From the NCBI GenBank assembly GCA_044344715.1, contig JBIJCI010000001.1:1-64000 (forward strand): a stretch of DNA of 64,000 nucleotides, read 5' to 3'. Source of the stretch: F1-60-MAGs027 sp044344715 (GTDB lineage: Bacteria > Actinomycetota > Acidimicrobiia > Acidimicrobiales > Ilumatobacteraceae). The notes beneath the pieces are model-generated. The model ran no database searches. It was given only the letters and a program-made list of their open reading frames with translations, and had not been told where the DNA came from. Within the stretch, counting starts at the first letter, position 1. The number at the start of each line of letters is the position of its first letter. The position numbers were made by a program, and so were the translations under genes. Below, piece after piece: positions 45,205 to 55,892 of this stretch.

Positions 45205-46659
<1,455 letters not shown>

Positions 46660-46751
46660 GGCTGACCCCGTTTCGGTGTTGCGTGACGATCATGGACGGC
46701 CCGGTGGGACCGTGTCGGACTGGGGCCTGCTGGCTCCGGTTCGGGTCAGCC
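46660..46751 (-). promoter_or_regulatory. Structured leader of ahcY, possible cis-regulatory RNA
   Basis: In the 105-base gap before ahcY, GGCTGACCC (46751-46743) and GGGTCAGCC (46668-46660) are perfectly complementary. The second arm ends at the base before the ATG. Between them, the minus-strand sequence can form smaller hairpins (GG-A-GCC AGCA GGC-C-CC; CGGT CCC ACCG; ACGG...CCGT). The closing stem would hide the only purine-rich ribosome-binding candidate (ACGGGG). It does not match the SAH riboswitch core I remember (GAGGAGCGCUGC...AGGCUCGG) nor SAM-IV. Role inferred. Confidence 0.45.
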
Positions 46752-46764
46752 GACGCGAACGACG

Positions 46765-47004
46765 CTACTCGGTGAACGTCGGTGCGATGTTGAGTGCCGA
46801 AATCTTGGCCATGATCCGCCCGTGTTCGGCATCGTCCAGCGTGGTGGCTTCCTCGATGAGCATCACCGGGATGCCGTCACGAACGTCGTAGCGACGGCGA
46901 AGTCTCGGGTTGTAGAGAGCATCCTCGTCGGCCACGAAGTACAGGGCGCCCTTGTCCTGCGGACAGGCGAGGATGGCAAGGAGTCGGGCGTCGAGCGTGG
47001 TCAC
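46765..47004 (-). CDS. Trm112-like / UPF0434 small zinc-ribbon-type protein
   Basis: A 79-residue protein: LLAILACPQDKGALYFVADE, then LYNPRLRRRYDVRDGIPVML, ending with an acidic helix. Only one Cys of the Trm112 zinc ribbon is kept, as in many UPF0434 proteins. Trm112-like proteins activate methyltransferases; here that is inference. Located between manB (12-base gap) and ahcY, a common actinobacterial order. Confidence 0.87.
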   Translation of the reverse strand: MTTLDARLLAILACPQDKGALYFVADEDALYNPRLRRRYDVRDGIPVMLIEEATTLDDAEHGRIMAKISALNIAPTFTE

Positions 47005-47016
47005 TGCGTGGCCATC

Positions 47017-48360
47017 CTACGCAGTGATCAAATGCAGCAGTTCGGCGACCTGCGTGTCGCACTGTTCCCGCGTTGCCGCCTCGAGGTTCAGGCGCAGGAG
47101 CGGCTCGGTGTTCGACGCCCGAACGTTGAACCACCAGTCGCCGCAATCGACCGTCAGCCCGTCGAGGCGGTCCTGTGGGAATGCCGCGTACTTCTCGGCG
47201 ACGCGCGCAATCACCGATTCGATGTCCTTGACCTGCGTGTTGATCTCGCCACTGTTCGCATACCGCTCGACCGGCTCGCGAAGCTTCGACAGCGGCAACC
47301 CCGTGCGACCCATCTCCTCCAACACGATGAGGGCCGCGATCAATCCGCTATCGGCACGGAAATTGTCGGCGAAGTAGTAGTGACCGCTGTGCTCCCCCGC
47401 GAAGACCGCACCGGTCTCGGCCATGATCCCCTTCATGTAGCTGTGGCCGTTCTTCGTGCGCTGACTCCGACCGCCACCCTCCTCGATGACCTCGCGTACG
47501 GCACGGGACGAGATCAGGTTGTAGAGGATCATCGATCCGGGCTTGCGACGGAGGAAAACCTTGGCGAGGATCGCCGTCGTGGTACTGCCCGACATCGTCC
47601 GGCCGAGCTCGTCGACGAGGAACACGCGGTCGGCGTCACCATCGAAGGCGAGGCCGACATCGAACGTGCCCGCGAGTACGCGCGCCTGCAGGTCGCGCTG
47701 GTTGGCGGGTTGAATCGGATCCGCCGGGTGGTTCGGGAACGTGCCGTCGAGCTCGCCGTACATCACCTCCAGGTCGAACTGCGGAAGCCGGTCGAACACC
47801 GCGGGGACGACGAGTCCACCCATTCCGTTGGCGGTGTCGGCGACGACCTTCAACGGCCGCAGCAACGTCGGGTCGATGAAGGAGACGACGTGCGACACGA
47901 AGTCGGCGAGCAGGTTGCGCTTCGTCACCTTGCCGGCGTCCCCCTGCACGCTGCGACCGAGGAACGTCCGGGCGAGCTCGCGGATCTCGCGCAGCCCGCT
48001 GTCGATGCCGATCGACCGTGCCCCGGCGGCACACATCTTGATGCCGTTGTACTGGGCCGGGTTGTGCGATGCGGTGAACATCGCACCGGGCACGTTCATG
48101 CTCCCGCTGGCAAAGTAGAGCAGGTCGGTGCTCGCCAGCCCGAGGTTCACCACGGACGCGCCACAGGACGTGACGCCTTCCTGGAATGCCTCGACGAGCG
48201 CCGGGCCGCTCGGTCGCATGTCGTGGGCGACCACGACCGTCGATGCCTGGTTGTACGTCGCGAACGCTGCGCCGAAGGCACGGGCCAACGACTCGTCGAG
48301 TTGATCGGGCACCGTGCCACGGACGTCGTACGCCTTGACCACTGCATCGAGATTCGGCAT
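47017..48360 (-). CDS. manB: Phosphomannomutase/phosphoglucomutase ManB
   Basis: A 447-residue alpha-D-phosphohexomutase converting mannose-6-phosphate to mannose-1-phosphate for GDP-mannose. The active-site phosphoserine lies in FTASHNPAQYNG, metal binding in FDGDADRVFLVD, sugar binding in GEHSGHYYF, and the phosphate-binding loop is RASNTEPLLRLN. It feeds the manC-like, gmd and glycosyltransferase genes elsewhere in the window. Confidence 0.94.
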   Translation of the reverse strand: MPNLDAVVKAYDVRGTVPDQLDESLARAFGAAFATYNQASTVVVAHDMRPSGPALVEAFQEGVTSCGASVVNLGLASTDLLYFASGSMNVPGAMFTASHNPAQYNGIKMCAAGARSIGIDSGLREIRELARTFLGRSVQGDAGKVTKRNLLADFVSHVVSFIDPTLLRPLKVVADTANGMGGLVVPAVFDRLPQFDLEVMYGELDGTFPNHPADPIQPANQRDLQARVLAGTFDVGLAFDGDADRVFLVDELGRTMSGSTTTAILAKVFLRRKPGSMILYNLISSRAVREVIEEGGGRSQRTKNGHSYMKGIMAETGAVFAGEHSGHYYFADNFRADSGLIAALIVLEEMGRTGLPLSKLREPVERYANSGEINTQVKDIESVIARVAEKYAAFPQDRLDGLTVDCGDWWFNVRASNTEPLLRLNLEAATREQCDTQVAELLHLITA

Positions 48361-48370
48361 TGCGGTCAGG

Positions 48371-50875
48371 CTAGTTGTCGGTTGCAGGGTTCCTCGCGTT
48401 TCGTCGGACCGCGAGGACCCGCAGTACCCAACGGACCATGATTGCGACGCCGATGAGCGACAGCACGTAGGCGACGACGTCGAGCGACGACCAACCGAAA
48501 CTCAACTCGACGTCGTTCTTCGTCGGCACCACCACCATCATGTTCGGCGCCACGCGGAACGGCCCGAGGGCACCGTCGACCTTCCAGTTGGGGAAGTAGC
48601 TCATGCGCACGAGAATCGGCGTGCCGACGTTGTCGACGCTGAACGACAGGCTGCTTCGTTGTTGAACCACATTTGCGACACGTGCCGGCGCCGTGCGGAC
48701 GATTTCGACCGGTTCGCCCGGCACGACGACATCGACGCGGCGGGACGTGTCGTCTGGTTCGCCGATACGGCGGTCGACGTCGATTCCCGCCCGTATCCGC
48801 CGCCACTCCGCGGGACCATCCGCGGCGGGCAGTGCGGGCCAGTCGACAGGACTCTGGAACCAGCTCGTTCCGAGTTCGAGCCATCGCTCCTTTGCATCGC
48901 CCGCCCGTGCCATCTCCGACTCGTCGTCGACACGACCGGCGACGACGACCGGCTGAACGTCGAGGGGCACCACGAGGTCGCTCCCTTCAACCTGGTAGAT
49001 GACCCACGGTCCGGAACGGGCGATCTCCGTCAGCTCCGGACGCTGAGACGCCTCCCCGACGGCCTCGGGCGTGAAGCCCATGAAATAGCGCACCCCCAGT
49101 TCCCGCAGGTACCGCACCCCGATGTTCGCATCGTTGTCCGTGTACCGGAGTTCGCGGACCGGATTGCTGCTCTGCTTGGACATCGCCGCGACGGTGATGA
49201 AGTGGTACGGCGTGGTGCCGGAGGCCTCGAAGAAGAGGCCCTCCATGCTCCCGATACAGCCATCCGTCCAGTGCGGCAGCAACATCAGGGCCATCGTCGT
49301 GCCGTATTTGTTCAACTCGCCGCTGTTCTCCCACATGGCACGACCACATCCGTAGCGCGGATCCTGGCCGATTCCCTTCATCGTCTCGACGAGCGCCCGG
49401 TACTCGCCGTACGCGTTCTTGCCCTCGTACCCGGTGAAGTTCCACCGCGCCCAGCCATCGACGAACCCGTCGTTCGAACGCGGGACGCTGAACGGGCCGA
49501 TGCCGTAGCGCTCGCTCCCGTCCGCCTGCACACGAATGCCGGCGAAGGGCAGTTCCTGGAAGCGCGCAGCGATTACTCCGACACACGACAGCGTCACCAC
49601 CACCGCCGTCACGACGTTGAACGTTCCCCGCGTACGCGGCGAGGGAGGCAGCGAGACCGGCTGGCCGTCGTCTGGTGCGGCGAGTCGGGATGCCGCGAAC
49701 TCCAGGCTCGCGAACCGGGCGACACGTACGGCGACCTCGTAGATGCCGACCATCATCAGCATGTAGCGCAGCAGGTAGAAGAACGGAAGGATGCGGGGGT
49801 TCCAGAGCAACCCGATGATCGGGAGGCTCTCGCGAGCCACGAAGACACCGACGGCCAACAGCACCCCGTAGATGCCCATCCATGCGCCGGCCACGTTGCG
49901 GCGCCACATTGCGGCGACGAACCCGACGAGTGCGAAGCCCGTTACGACCACGTCGAAGAACGTGTTCAGGGGGAAGAACATGCGGAGGAACGACTGCCCC
50001 GCTCCGGCCGGCTGCGGCTCGTACTTCATGTCGGTCATGAAGGCATGGTTGAGGACGAATGGCACCACCCAGAACGCCGACAACAACACCGCCGTGCCGA
50101 TCACCGGCAGTCCGAACCTCCACTTCGCGGCTTCACGGTGCATCGCGAGGATGAGCAGGTACCCGGTGAACGCGAAGAGCAGCACGATGCCGTGACACAG
50201 CGCCGCGAGGGCGAGGAGCACCGACGACGCAACCCGTCCCGATGCTGTCTCCAGGCCGCGCATGAACACCCCGAAGCCGAAGATGGAGAACGCGAGCGCG
50301 ATGGAGAACGAGAACTCCCCCGCCATCGTCGATGCGATATTGCCGCCGTAGATCGTGAAGCTCTCGTCGAAGAGGAATACGGTGCTCGCCACCGCGAGCA
50401 ATTCAGGGATCGGGAAGGCCAGTCGGGCGAAGCGACCGAACAACCAGGAGCAGAACGGCAACGCCAGCAGCCCGAGGACCGCGACCACCTTCATCGCAAT
50501 CCCGTAGGGAAGGACTACGTCGAGGGCCACGATGAACAGGGCGGGGACCACCATGTAGAAGCGGTAGATCGGGAGTCCGGCGTACCAGTCGTTGCTCCAG
50601 CCCGTGAGACGGAACGAGGTCAGCAGATGGTCGCGCAGGTAGGCGGGGCCGTACACGTGCGCGCCCATGTCGCCGCCGGTCGGCGTGTTGTTGCGGAAGA
50701 TGAGGCTCGGCTGCACGGCGAGGAACACCATCAGGGTGGTAACGAACACGATGCCGACGGTGACGATGACCTGCGGGTTCCAGTTCGCAGGCAGACGATT
50801 CGGTGGGCGGGTGGTCGCGTGCTCCGGCAGACCTGCTGCGGAGTCGTCGTGGAGGACGTCGGGTGGGTTCGTCAT
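48371..50875 (-). CDS. Large membrane protein with PTPS-related (GT-C-like) domain
   Basis: An 834-residue protein with about 11-12 membrane helices and a large C-terminal extracytoplasmic part. The first loop TPTGGDMGAHVYGPAYLRDH and GWSNDWYAGLPIYRFYMVVP match the family once named 6-pyruvoyl-tetrahydropterin-synthase-related membrane proteins, which look like GT-C glycosyltransferases with acidic residues in the first loop. The C-terminal half (from VARFASLEFAASRL) ends in a beta domain and a final helix. Probably acts on lipid-linked sugars, by inference. It starts the minus-strand run to manB (10-base gap). Confidence 0.75.
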   Translation of the reverse strand: MTNPPDVLHDDSAAGLPEHATTRPPNRLPANWNPQVIVTVGIVFVTTLMVFLAVQPSLIFRNNTPTGGDMGAHVYGPAYLRDHLLTSFRLTGWSNDWYAGLPIYRFYMVVPALFIVALDVVLPYGIAMKVVAVLGLLALPFCSWLFGRFARLAFPIPELLAVASTVFLFDESFTIYGGNIASTMAGEFSFSIALAFSIFGFGVFMRGLETASGRVASSVLLALAALCHGIVLLFAFTGYLLILAMHREAAKWRFGLPVIGTAVLLSAFWVVPFVLNHAFMTDMKYEPQPAGAGQSFLRMFFPLNTFFDVVVTGFALVGFVAAMWRRNVAGAWMGIYGVLLAVGVFVARESLPIIGLLWNPRILPFFYLLRYMLMMVGIYEVAVRVARFASLEFAASRLAAPDDGQPVSLPPSPRTRGTFNVVTAVVVTLSCVGVIAARFQELPFAGIRVQADGSERYGIGPFSVPRSNDGFVDGWARWNFTGYEGKNAYGEYRALVETMKGIGQDPRYGCGRAMWENSGELNKYGTTMALMLLPHWTDGCIGSMEGLFFEASGTTPYHFITVAAMSKQSSNPVRELRYTDNDANIGVRYLRELGVRYFMGFTPEAVGEASQRPELTEIARSGPWVIYQVEGSDLVVPLDVQPVVVAGRVDDESEMARAGDAKERWLELGTSWFQSPVDWPALPAADGPAEWRRIRAGIDVDRRIGEPDDTSRRVDVVVPGEPVEIVRTAPARVANVVQQRSSLSFSVDNVGTPILVRMSYFPNWKVDGALGPFRVAPNMMVVVPTKNDVELSFGWSSLDVVAYVLSLIGVAIMVRWVLRVLAVRRNARNPATDN

Positions 50876-50899
50876 GTGTCGCAGCGTCCGGGCCGGCGA

Positions 50900-51682
50900 C
50901 TAGCTCATGGCGAGGAACGCCAACCCGGTGGCATTGAACGCTAGGTGCGCCACGACCGGCATGCCAAGCCGCTTGGTCAGATGGAACGTCACGCCAAGCA
51001 CCAGGGCGAAGCTCAGCAGACCGGGCAACTCCGCCAACCTCCCGTGTATGCCCGCGAACCACGTGGCGACGATCACGACGGCCACCACGTCGTTGAGTCG
51101 ACTCCGCAAGCCCGACTGGAGGAACCCGCGGTACAACAGCTCCTCGACGAGGGGCGCCCCGACAACGACGACCATGCCGAGCACCACCAACCAGATGCCT
51201 CGTGCCGAATCGTAGAGCGAGCGGGCACGCTGCTCGACTTCCGCCGGGTCGAAGGTGTCGGGGAACCACTCGCGAAACGGCCAGGTGACGAGACCGACGA
51301 GCAACACCTGCGAGAGCACGCCGATCGGTACACCCCACAGGTCGACCGGCCGGAACCGAAGGCTGAGGTCGTCGCGGAAACGCCCGGTGCCTGCACGTCG
51401 GGAGAAGATGAGGAGGAGAGCGATCTGGGGCACCCACAGGCAGAGTGCCCCGACGAGGAGGAACCAACTCGGCCGTGATTCGACGTCGCCGGAGACGTCG
51501 AAGACGGCGACGAGTGCCGCCTGCAGCACCGTCGCCACCGCATAGGCCGCGATCCAGCCCCCGATCAGCCAGCCGAACGTGTAGCGCGGTCGCGACGTTG
51601 CCGCGTGCGGAACCTCGTGGGCGAAGACGCGCTCACCGAAGGGTCGTTCGCCGAACGGTGGATCCCAACCCGGGCGCGACAC
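50900..51682 (-). CDS. CPBP-family intramembrane metalloprotease
   Basis: A 260-residue membrane protein. Motif 1 is LVEELLYRGFLQ (EExxxR), motif 2 FAGIHGR and motif 3 HLAFNATG, the pattern of CAAX-protease/bacteriocin-processing (Abi) proteins. The N-terminus has the short repeat FGERPFGERVF. Family roles range from prenyl-protein cleavage to bacteriocin immunity; none can be assigned. Lies 5 bases after the DUF3499 gene. Confidence 0.85.
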   Translation of the reverse strand: MSRPGWDPPFGERPFGERVFAHEVPHAATSRPRYTFGWLIGGWIAAYAVATVLQAALVAVFDVSGDVESRPSWFLLVGALCLWVPQIALLLIFSRRAGTGRFRDDLSLRFRPVDLWGVPIGVLSQVLLVGLVTWPFREWFPDTFDPAEVEQRARSLYDSARGIWLVVLGMVVVVGAPLVEELLYRGFLQSGLRSRLNDVVAVVIVATWFAGIHGRLAELPGLLSFALVLGVTFHLTKRLGMPVVAHLAFNATGLAFLAMS

Positions 51683-51687
51683 CGCGG

Positions 51688-51918
51688 TCAGCCAGCGAGC
51701 TGGCTCGGCAACACCACGCGGTAACGGTTACGACGATCCTCGAGTCGCCAACCGTTGGGTGAGACGAAACGCTGACCATGCCGCTCGCAGAGGTCGTAGG
51801 CATGCGGGTCGGCGACGTCGGAAAGATCGTCGATCCAGACCGTCGCCGTTGCGTATTGGTACGTGAGCGTCATCGTCGCGGTGTCACTGCAGCATGATCG
51901 CGAGCACCGACGACGCAT
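51688..51918 (-). CDS. DUF3499 family small protein
   Basis: A 76-residue protein recognisable as DUF3499, an actinobacterial family of unknown function: CSRSCCSDTATMTLTYQYATA at the start is split here as CSRSCCSD and TMTLTYQYATATVWI; PHAYDLCERHGQRF and PNGWRLED follow. Three cysteines and a His suggest metal binding. Genes of this family commonly sit near manB, as here. Divergent from ftsH across 71 bases. Confidence 0.85.
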   Translation of the reverse strand: MRRRCSRSCCSDTATMTLTYQYATATVWIDDLSDVADPHAYDLCERHGQRFVSPNGWRLEDRRNRYRVVLPSQLAG

Positions 51919-51989
51919 GTGACCAAGGTACCGATTCCCGCGGGAGCATCGGTGGATTCCCCAGCCGCGACCCGCCTTAGCATGACCGC

Positions 51990-53948
51990 ATGGCGAACCT
52001 CCCCCCACCTCCGCCTCCCCCGCCCTCATCCCCGTCGCGAAAGCCGAAGTTCTCGCGCGACAGGTTGCGCGGCTCCTCCGGTGACGGCGAGCGCCAGGGC
52101 ATGCCGCGCTGGGTCGTGTGGGTGTTGGTCGGAGTTGCCATCGTGCTGCTGGTCGGGCCACGCCTGATTCCCGCCCCCGAACGGGCCCGCTACTCCTACA
52201 CCGAGTTCCTCGATCTCGTCGAGGGTGGCGAGGTTCGCCAGGTCACGATCAACAACCTGAACAACCAGATCACCGGAACCCTCGCCGACGGAAGCGAGTT
52301 CGTCACGACGGGTGCGATCACACTGTCGGATGCCGACGAGCAACTGCTGAAGACGAAGGGCGTCGACTACGACTACTCGACACCGCAGGGCAACTTCTTC
52401 ACCAACCTCCTACCGATCCTCCTGCCGTTCTTCCTGATCATGGGGTTCTTCATCTGGATGCAGCGCCGGGCGATGGGCCAGGCCGGCAACATCATGTCGA
52501 TCGGGCGGAGTCGCGCCAAGCCGTACCAGGCCGACAAGCCGTCGACCACGTTCGCCGACATCGCCGGCTACGAGGGCGTGAAGCAGGAGATTCGCGAGGT
52601 CGTCGACTTCCTCAAGATGCCCGAGCGCTTCAAGGAAATCGGCGCACGCGTCCCCAAGGGCGTCCTGCTCGTCGGCCCCCCGGGCACCGGCAAGACGCTC
52701 TTCGCACGTGCGGTGGCCGGCGAGGCGGGCGTCGGGTTCCTCTCCGTCACCGGGTCGGACTTCATGGAGATGTTCGTCGGCGTCGGTGCCTCGCGGGTAC
52801 GCGACCTCTTCCAGCAGGCCCGCAAGATGGGACGAGCGATCATCTTCGTCGACGAGATCGATTCGATCGGCCGGAAGCGAGGAGCGGGACTCGGTGGCGG
52901 GCACGATGAACGTGAGCAAACGCTCAACCAGATGCTCTCGGAAATGGACGGCTTCGAAACGTCCGAGGGAATCGTCGTCATGGCGGCCACCAACCGTCCC
53001 GACATCCTCGATGCCGCCCTCCTGCGTCCGGGCCGATTCGACCGCCAGATCATCGTGCCGCTCCCCGAAGCCGAGGAACGTCTGGCGATCCTGAAGGTGC
53101 ACTCGACAGGCAAGCGCATCGGCGCCGACGTCGATCTCGAGACGATGTCGAAGGCGACCCCCGGGATGAGCGGTGCCGATCTCGCGAACCTCGTCAACGA
53201 GGCCGCACTCATCGCCGTCCGGCGTGGATCGACCCAGATCGAACGGATCGACTTCGAGAACGCCCGTGACCGCGTGGTGATGGGCGCCCGACGCGAGAGC
53301 CTGGCCCTGAGTGCCGAGGAGAAGCGGGCCGTCGCGTACCACGAGGGCGGTCACGCCGTGCTCTCGACCGTGCTGCCCAACAGCGACCCGCTCCACAAGG
53401 TGACGATCCTGCCCCGCGGTATGGCGCTCGGCGTCACGTGGAGCCTGCCCGAGGAGCGGCATACGTATTCACGCGAGTACTTCCTCGACATGATCTGCAA
53501 GGCGATGGGAGGGCGCGTAGCCGAGTCGATCGTGTTCGGCAGTCTCAACAGCGGCGCAGCGAACGACCTCGAACAGGCAACATCGATCGCCCGCCGGATG
53601 GTCCGCGAATGGGGCATGAGCGATCGAATCGGACCGATGGCATGGTCCGGACAACAGCAGGTCTTCCTCGGTGAGGACCTCATGACGTCGGGGCGCGAGT
53701 ACAGCGACGAGACCGCCAAACAGATCGACGAGGAGATCGCACGGATCCTCCGCGAGCAAGAAGAAAGGGCCCGCGCGACGCTGATGAAGCACCGCCGCGG
53801 TCTCGACTTGGTGGCAGATGCACTCCTCGAGCACGAGACGATCGACGGCGCCGCCGTGGCGCGGCTCATTCAGGAGGGCCTCGGCGCTCCGACGATCAAG
53901 GAACGCGCGCCGGAGAAGCCCGAGACGCCGACCGAGCAGACTCCCTAG
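51990..53948 (+). CDS. ftsH: ATP-dependent zinc metalloprotease FtsH
   Basis: A 652-residue membrane AAA protease degrading misfolded and regulatory membrane proteins. It has an unusually Pro-rich cytoplasmic start (PPPPPPPPSSPS), helices at about 40-57 and 140-157, Walker A GPPGTGKT (229-236), Walker B IIFVDEIDSIG, second region of homology ATNRPDILDAALLRPGRFDR, and zinc motif HEGGH with a downstream Glu/Asp. Its 3' end overlaps the convergent thioredoxin-like gene by 4 bases. Confidence 0.95.
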   Translation: MANLPPPPPPPPSSPSRKPKFSRDRLRGSSGDGERQGMPRWVVWVLVGVAIVLLVGPRLIPAPERARYSYTEFLDLVEGGEVRQVTINNLNNQITGTLADGSEFVTTGAITLSDADEQLLKTKGVDYDYSTPQGNFFTNLLPILLPFFLIMGFFIWMQRRAMGQAGNIMSIGRSRAKPYQADKPSTTFADIAGYEGVKQEIREVVDFLKMPERFKEIGARVPKGVLLVGPPGTGKTLFARAVAGEAGVGFLSVTGSDFMEMFVGVGASRVRDLFQQARKMGRAIIFVDEIDSIGRKRGAGLGGGHDEREQTLNQMLSEMDGFETSEGIVVMAATNRPDILDAALLRPGRFDRQIIVPLPEAEERLAILKVHSTGKRIGADVDLETMSKATPGMSGADLANLVNEAALIAVRRGSTQIERIDFENARDRVVMGARRESLALSAEEKRAVAYHEGGHAVLSTVLPNSDPLHKVTILPRGMALGVTWSLPEERHTYSREYFLDMICKAMGGRVAESIVFGSLNSGAANDLEQATSIARRMVREWGMSDRIGPMAWSGQQQVFLGEDLMTSGREYSDETAKQIDEEIARILREQEERARATLMKHRRGLDLVADALLEHETIDGAAVARLIQEGLGAPTIKERAPEKPETPTEQTP

Positions 53949-54403
53949 TCCCGCGGACCGCCGCAATCCGGGACCGGAAGGTTCGGTTCGCGGCACCGTG
54001 CCATCGCCGCCCAAAGATCGGTGGCGCTGACCGGCCCGAGGTGTCCGAATCGGACAACGCCCCGTGAATCGGCGATGACGAGGGTCGGCACGGCATCGAT
54101 CGCGTAGCGATCGTGCAGCTTGCGATCACGACCGAACTCCACTTCCTGCACCACCACCTCCCTGCTGGCCAGGACGGATGCCTTCCGAACGACGTCGCCA
54201 CACGTCGCACACGTCGCGGAGGTGAATGCCACGACGATCCACGGCACGTCGGGTCCCTCGAAGTCACGACGATCCAACTGGGCCGGCACGACACCGCGCG
54301 GCTGTGTCGGCACCTCGGAGGTGCGTCGTCGCCGGATCGACACCGCCGCTGCCAGTGCCACCACTGCGGCGACGACCGCCAGCCTCCAGACGAGTTCATC
54401 CAT
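53945..54403 (-). CDS. Membrane-anchored thioredoxin-like protein
   Basis: A 152-residue protein with one N-terminal helix (about 4-22) and a thioredoxin fold. The active site reads FTSATCATCGDVV (CxxC is CATC rather than CGPC), and the cis-Pro is in YAIDAVPTLVIAD. It probably works as a disulfide exchanger outside the membrane or facing the cytoplasm; topology is uncertain. ATG at 54403 overlaps the DUF5719 gene's stop by 8 bases; another ATG-less start at 54415 is possible. Confidence 0.83.
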   Translation of the reverse strand: MDELVWRLAVVAAVVALAAAVSIRRRRTSEVPTQPRGVVPAQLDRRDFEGPDVPWIVVAFTSATCATCGDVVRKASVLASREVVVQEVEFGRDRKLHDRYAIDAVPTLVIADSRGVVRFGHLGPVSATDLWAAMARCREPNLPVPDCGGPRD

Positions 54404-55892
54404 CGGCGCAACCACCTACCGTGATGCAGGACCCGGCATCGGCGGTAACGAGGATCAGCGGTGCCGAACCTGGTACCGACTGCCGGGCACCGCGGGGAAC
54501 GCGACGCTGAACCACCACCGGCTCGGTCGACGAAACCGTCACGGTGGCCGAGGCGGCGGCGCCGGACAGCCCGATACTCGTCGCACGTCCCGGCGAGAGC
54601 GCGATGTCCTCGTATCCGGTGATCGGCACGTCGCCGGCCGGGCCGAGGTACGTGATGCGGATCATCGCCACGTCCGATCCGGGGTTGAAGATACGAAGTG
54701 AATCGTCGGTGTCCGCCGCGACACCCGACGGGGCGATCCACTCGCGCGCCGGCTGCGGGGTGCCGAGCAACACCGCGCTCGCGGTCGACTTGCCGACCTG
54801 ACGGGTACTGACCCGTTCCACCACCACGCCGACGGAATCGCCGGCTATCGAACCGGTTGCGGTGACGACGACGGAGTGACGCCCTTCGGTGAGCGCACCG
54901 AGCGAGGCCGGTGAGAACTTCGTGACTCGTCGGGCGGGCGCGGTGACCGTGAGCGGATCGATCGGTGTGCCGTCGTCGGTGGACACGATGAAGGTCAGGA
55001 GTTGGTCGTTGGTGCCCGGATTGAAGATGACGAATTCCTCGGTGACCCCCTCGCGCTTCTCGCCGTCCGCGAAGTACCAGCGCGAGCCCGAGCCGGCAGC
55101 GGCCAACGTCATGGTGTACCCGAGACGCCCGCGCCCCAGGTAGTGCTGCGAGCGTCCCACCACCACCCGACCGACGGTGGCCTCGACCACCACGGCGACG
55201 GTGGGTTCATTGCGTGCGTCGAGCGAGGCCATGTCGAACACCCGCAGCGACTGTGGCGGGATCACCACGCCCTTCAATGACTGCGGCGAGCGCTCCCCCA
55301 GGGCCGTCACGAACGAAACGTCGAGGATCGCCGAGTCGAGCGACGGATTGGTGACCACCACCTGCTCGATGCTGTCGGCGGCGGTGAATCCGTCGGCCAG
55401 GTACCAGGTGTCCGAAGGCGAAGTTGCGCACGGAACCACGGCATCACCCGCACGGTGCTCCGTTCGTTGCTCGACGGCGAGCGGCGCACCCTGGGATTCG
55501 ACCAGGGCCGCCACGAAGGACGTGGCACCGCCGGAGAGCGCGTCGATCTCGAGCGTCGATCGCGCGGGGATTGCAAACTGCTGTTGACGGGCCAGCCCGT
55601 CGGTGGCGAAGCGGGTGATCGTGCCAGCGACCGGCGTCTGACCGGGATTCGACACGACGAGGAAGCCGCGGATGGAGTCGTCGTTGGCGGGGACGCCGGG
55701 ACAGAACCACGTCGATGCCTTCGCATCGGGGCGGAACTCGGGAACCAGGGAACGTACCGCGATCGGCGACCCGGGCGTTGTGGGAGCGACCCGGGCGAGC
55801 GCCACGATCCCGAGCGTGCCGGCGATGACGATGAGGGTCGGTACGACCCGGCGAGTGATGCCCCCGACGGATGCAGCAGTGATCCGAGCCAC
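54396..55892 (-). CDS. DUF5719-family secreted/anchored beta-rich protein
   Basis: A 498-residue protein with one N-terminal helix (about 12-35) and an extracytoplasmic region of repeated beta segments. Four similar modules begin with a Trp/Tyr-Phe motif plus FNPG or NPG: WFCPG...VVSNPGQTPVAG, WYLADG...VVTNPSLDSA, WYFADG...IFNPGTNDQL, WIAPSG...IFNPGSDVAM. This fits DUF5719 proteins, found next to GT2 genes in actinobacteria. The GTG at 55892 overlaps the GT2 stop by one base (TAGTG). Function unknown, probably cell-surface. Confidence 0.8.
   Translation of the reverse strand: MARITAASVGGITRRVVPTLIVIAGTLGIVALARVAPTTPGSPIAVRSLVPEFRPDAKASTWFCPGVPANDDSIRGFLVVSNPGQTPVAGTITRFATDGLARQQQFAIPARSTLEIDALSGGATSFVAALVESQGAPLAVEQRTEHRAGDAVVPCATSPSDTWYLADGFTAADSIEQVVVTNPSLDSAILDVSFVTALGERSPQSLKGVVIPPQSLRVFDMASLDARNEPTVAVVVEATVGRVVVGRSQHYLGRGRLGYTMTLAAAGSGSRWYFADGEKREGVTEEFVIFNPGTNDQLLTFIVSTDDGTPIDPLTVTAPARRVTKFSPASLGALTEGRHSVVVTATGSIAGDSVGVVVERVSTRQVGKSTASAVLLGTPQPAREWIAPSGVAADTDDSLRIFNPGSDVAMIRITYLGPAGDVPITGYEDIALSPGRATSIGLSGAAASATVTVSSTEPVVVQRRVPRGARQSVPGSAPLILVTADAGSCITVGGCADG

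Noticed and set aside
46660..46764. Known SAH riboswitch or SAM-IV riboswitch
   Set aside because: The conserved cores I would expect (GAGGAGCGCUGC with AGGCUCGG, or the SAM-IV GGCUUGCUGGCCGGCAACC type core) are not in the leader; it is kept only as an unclassified candidate.
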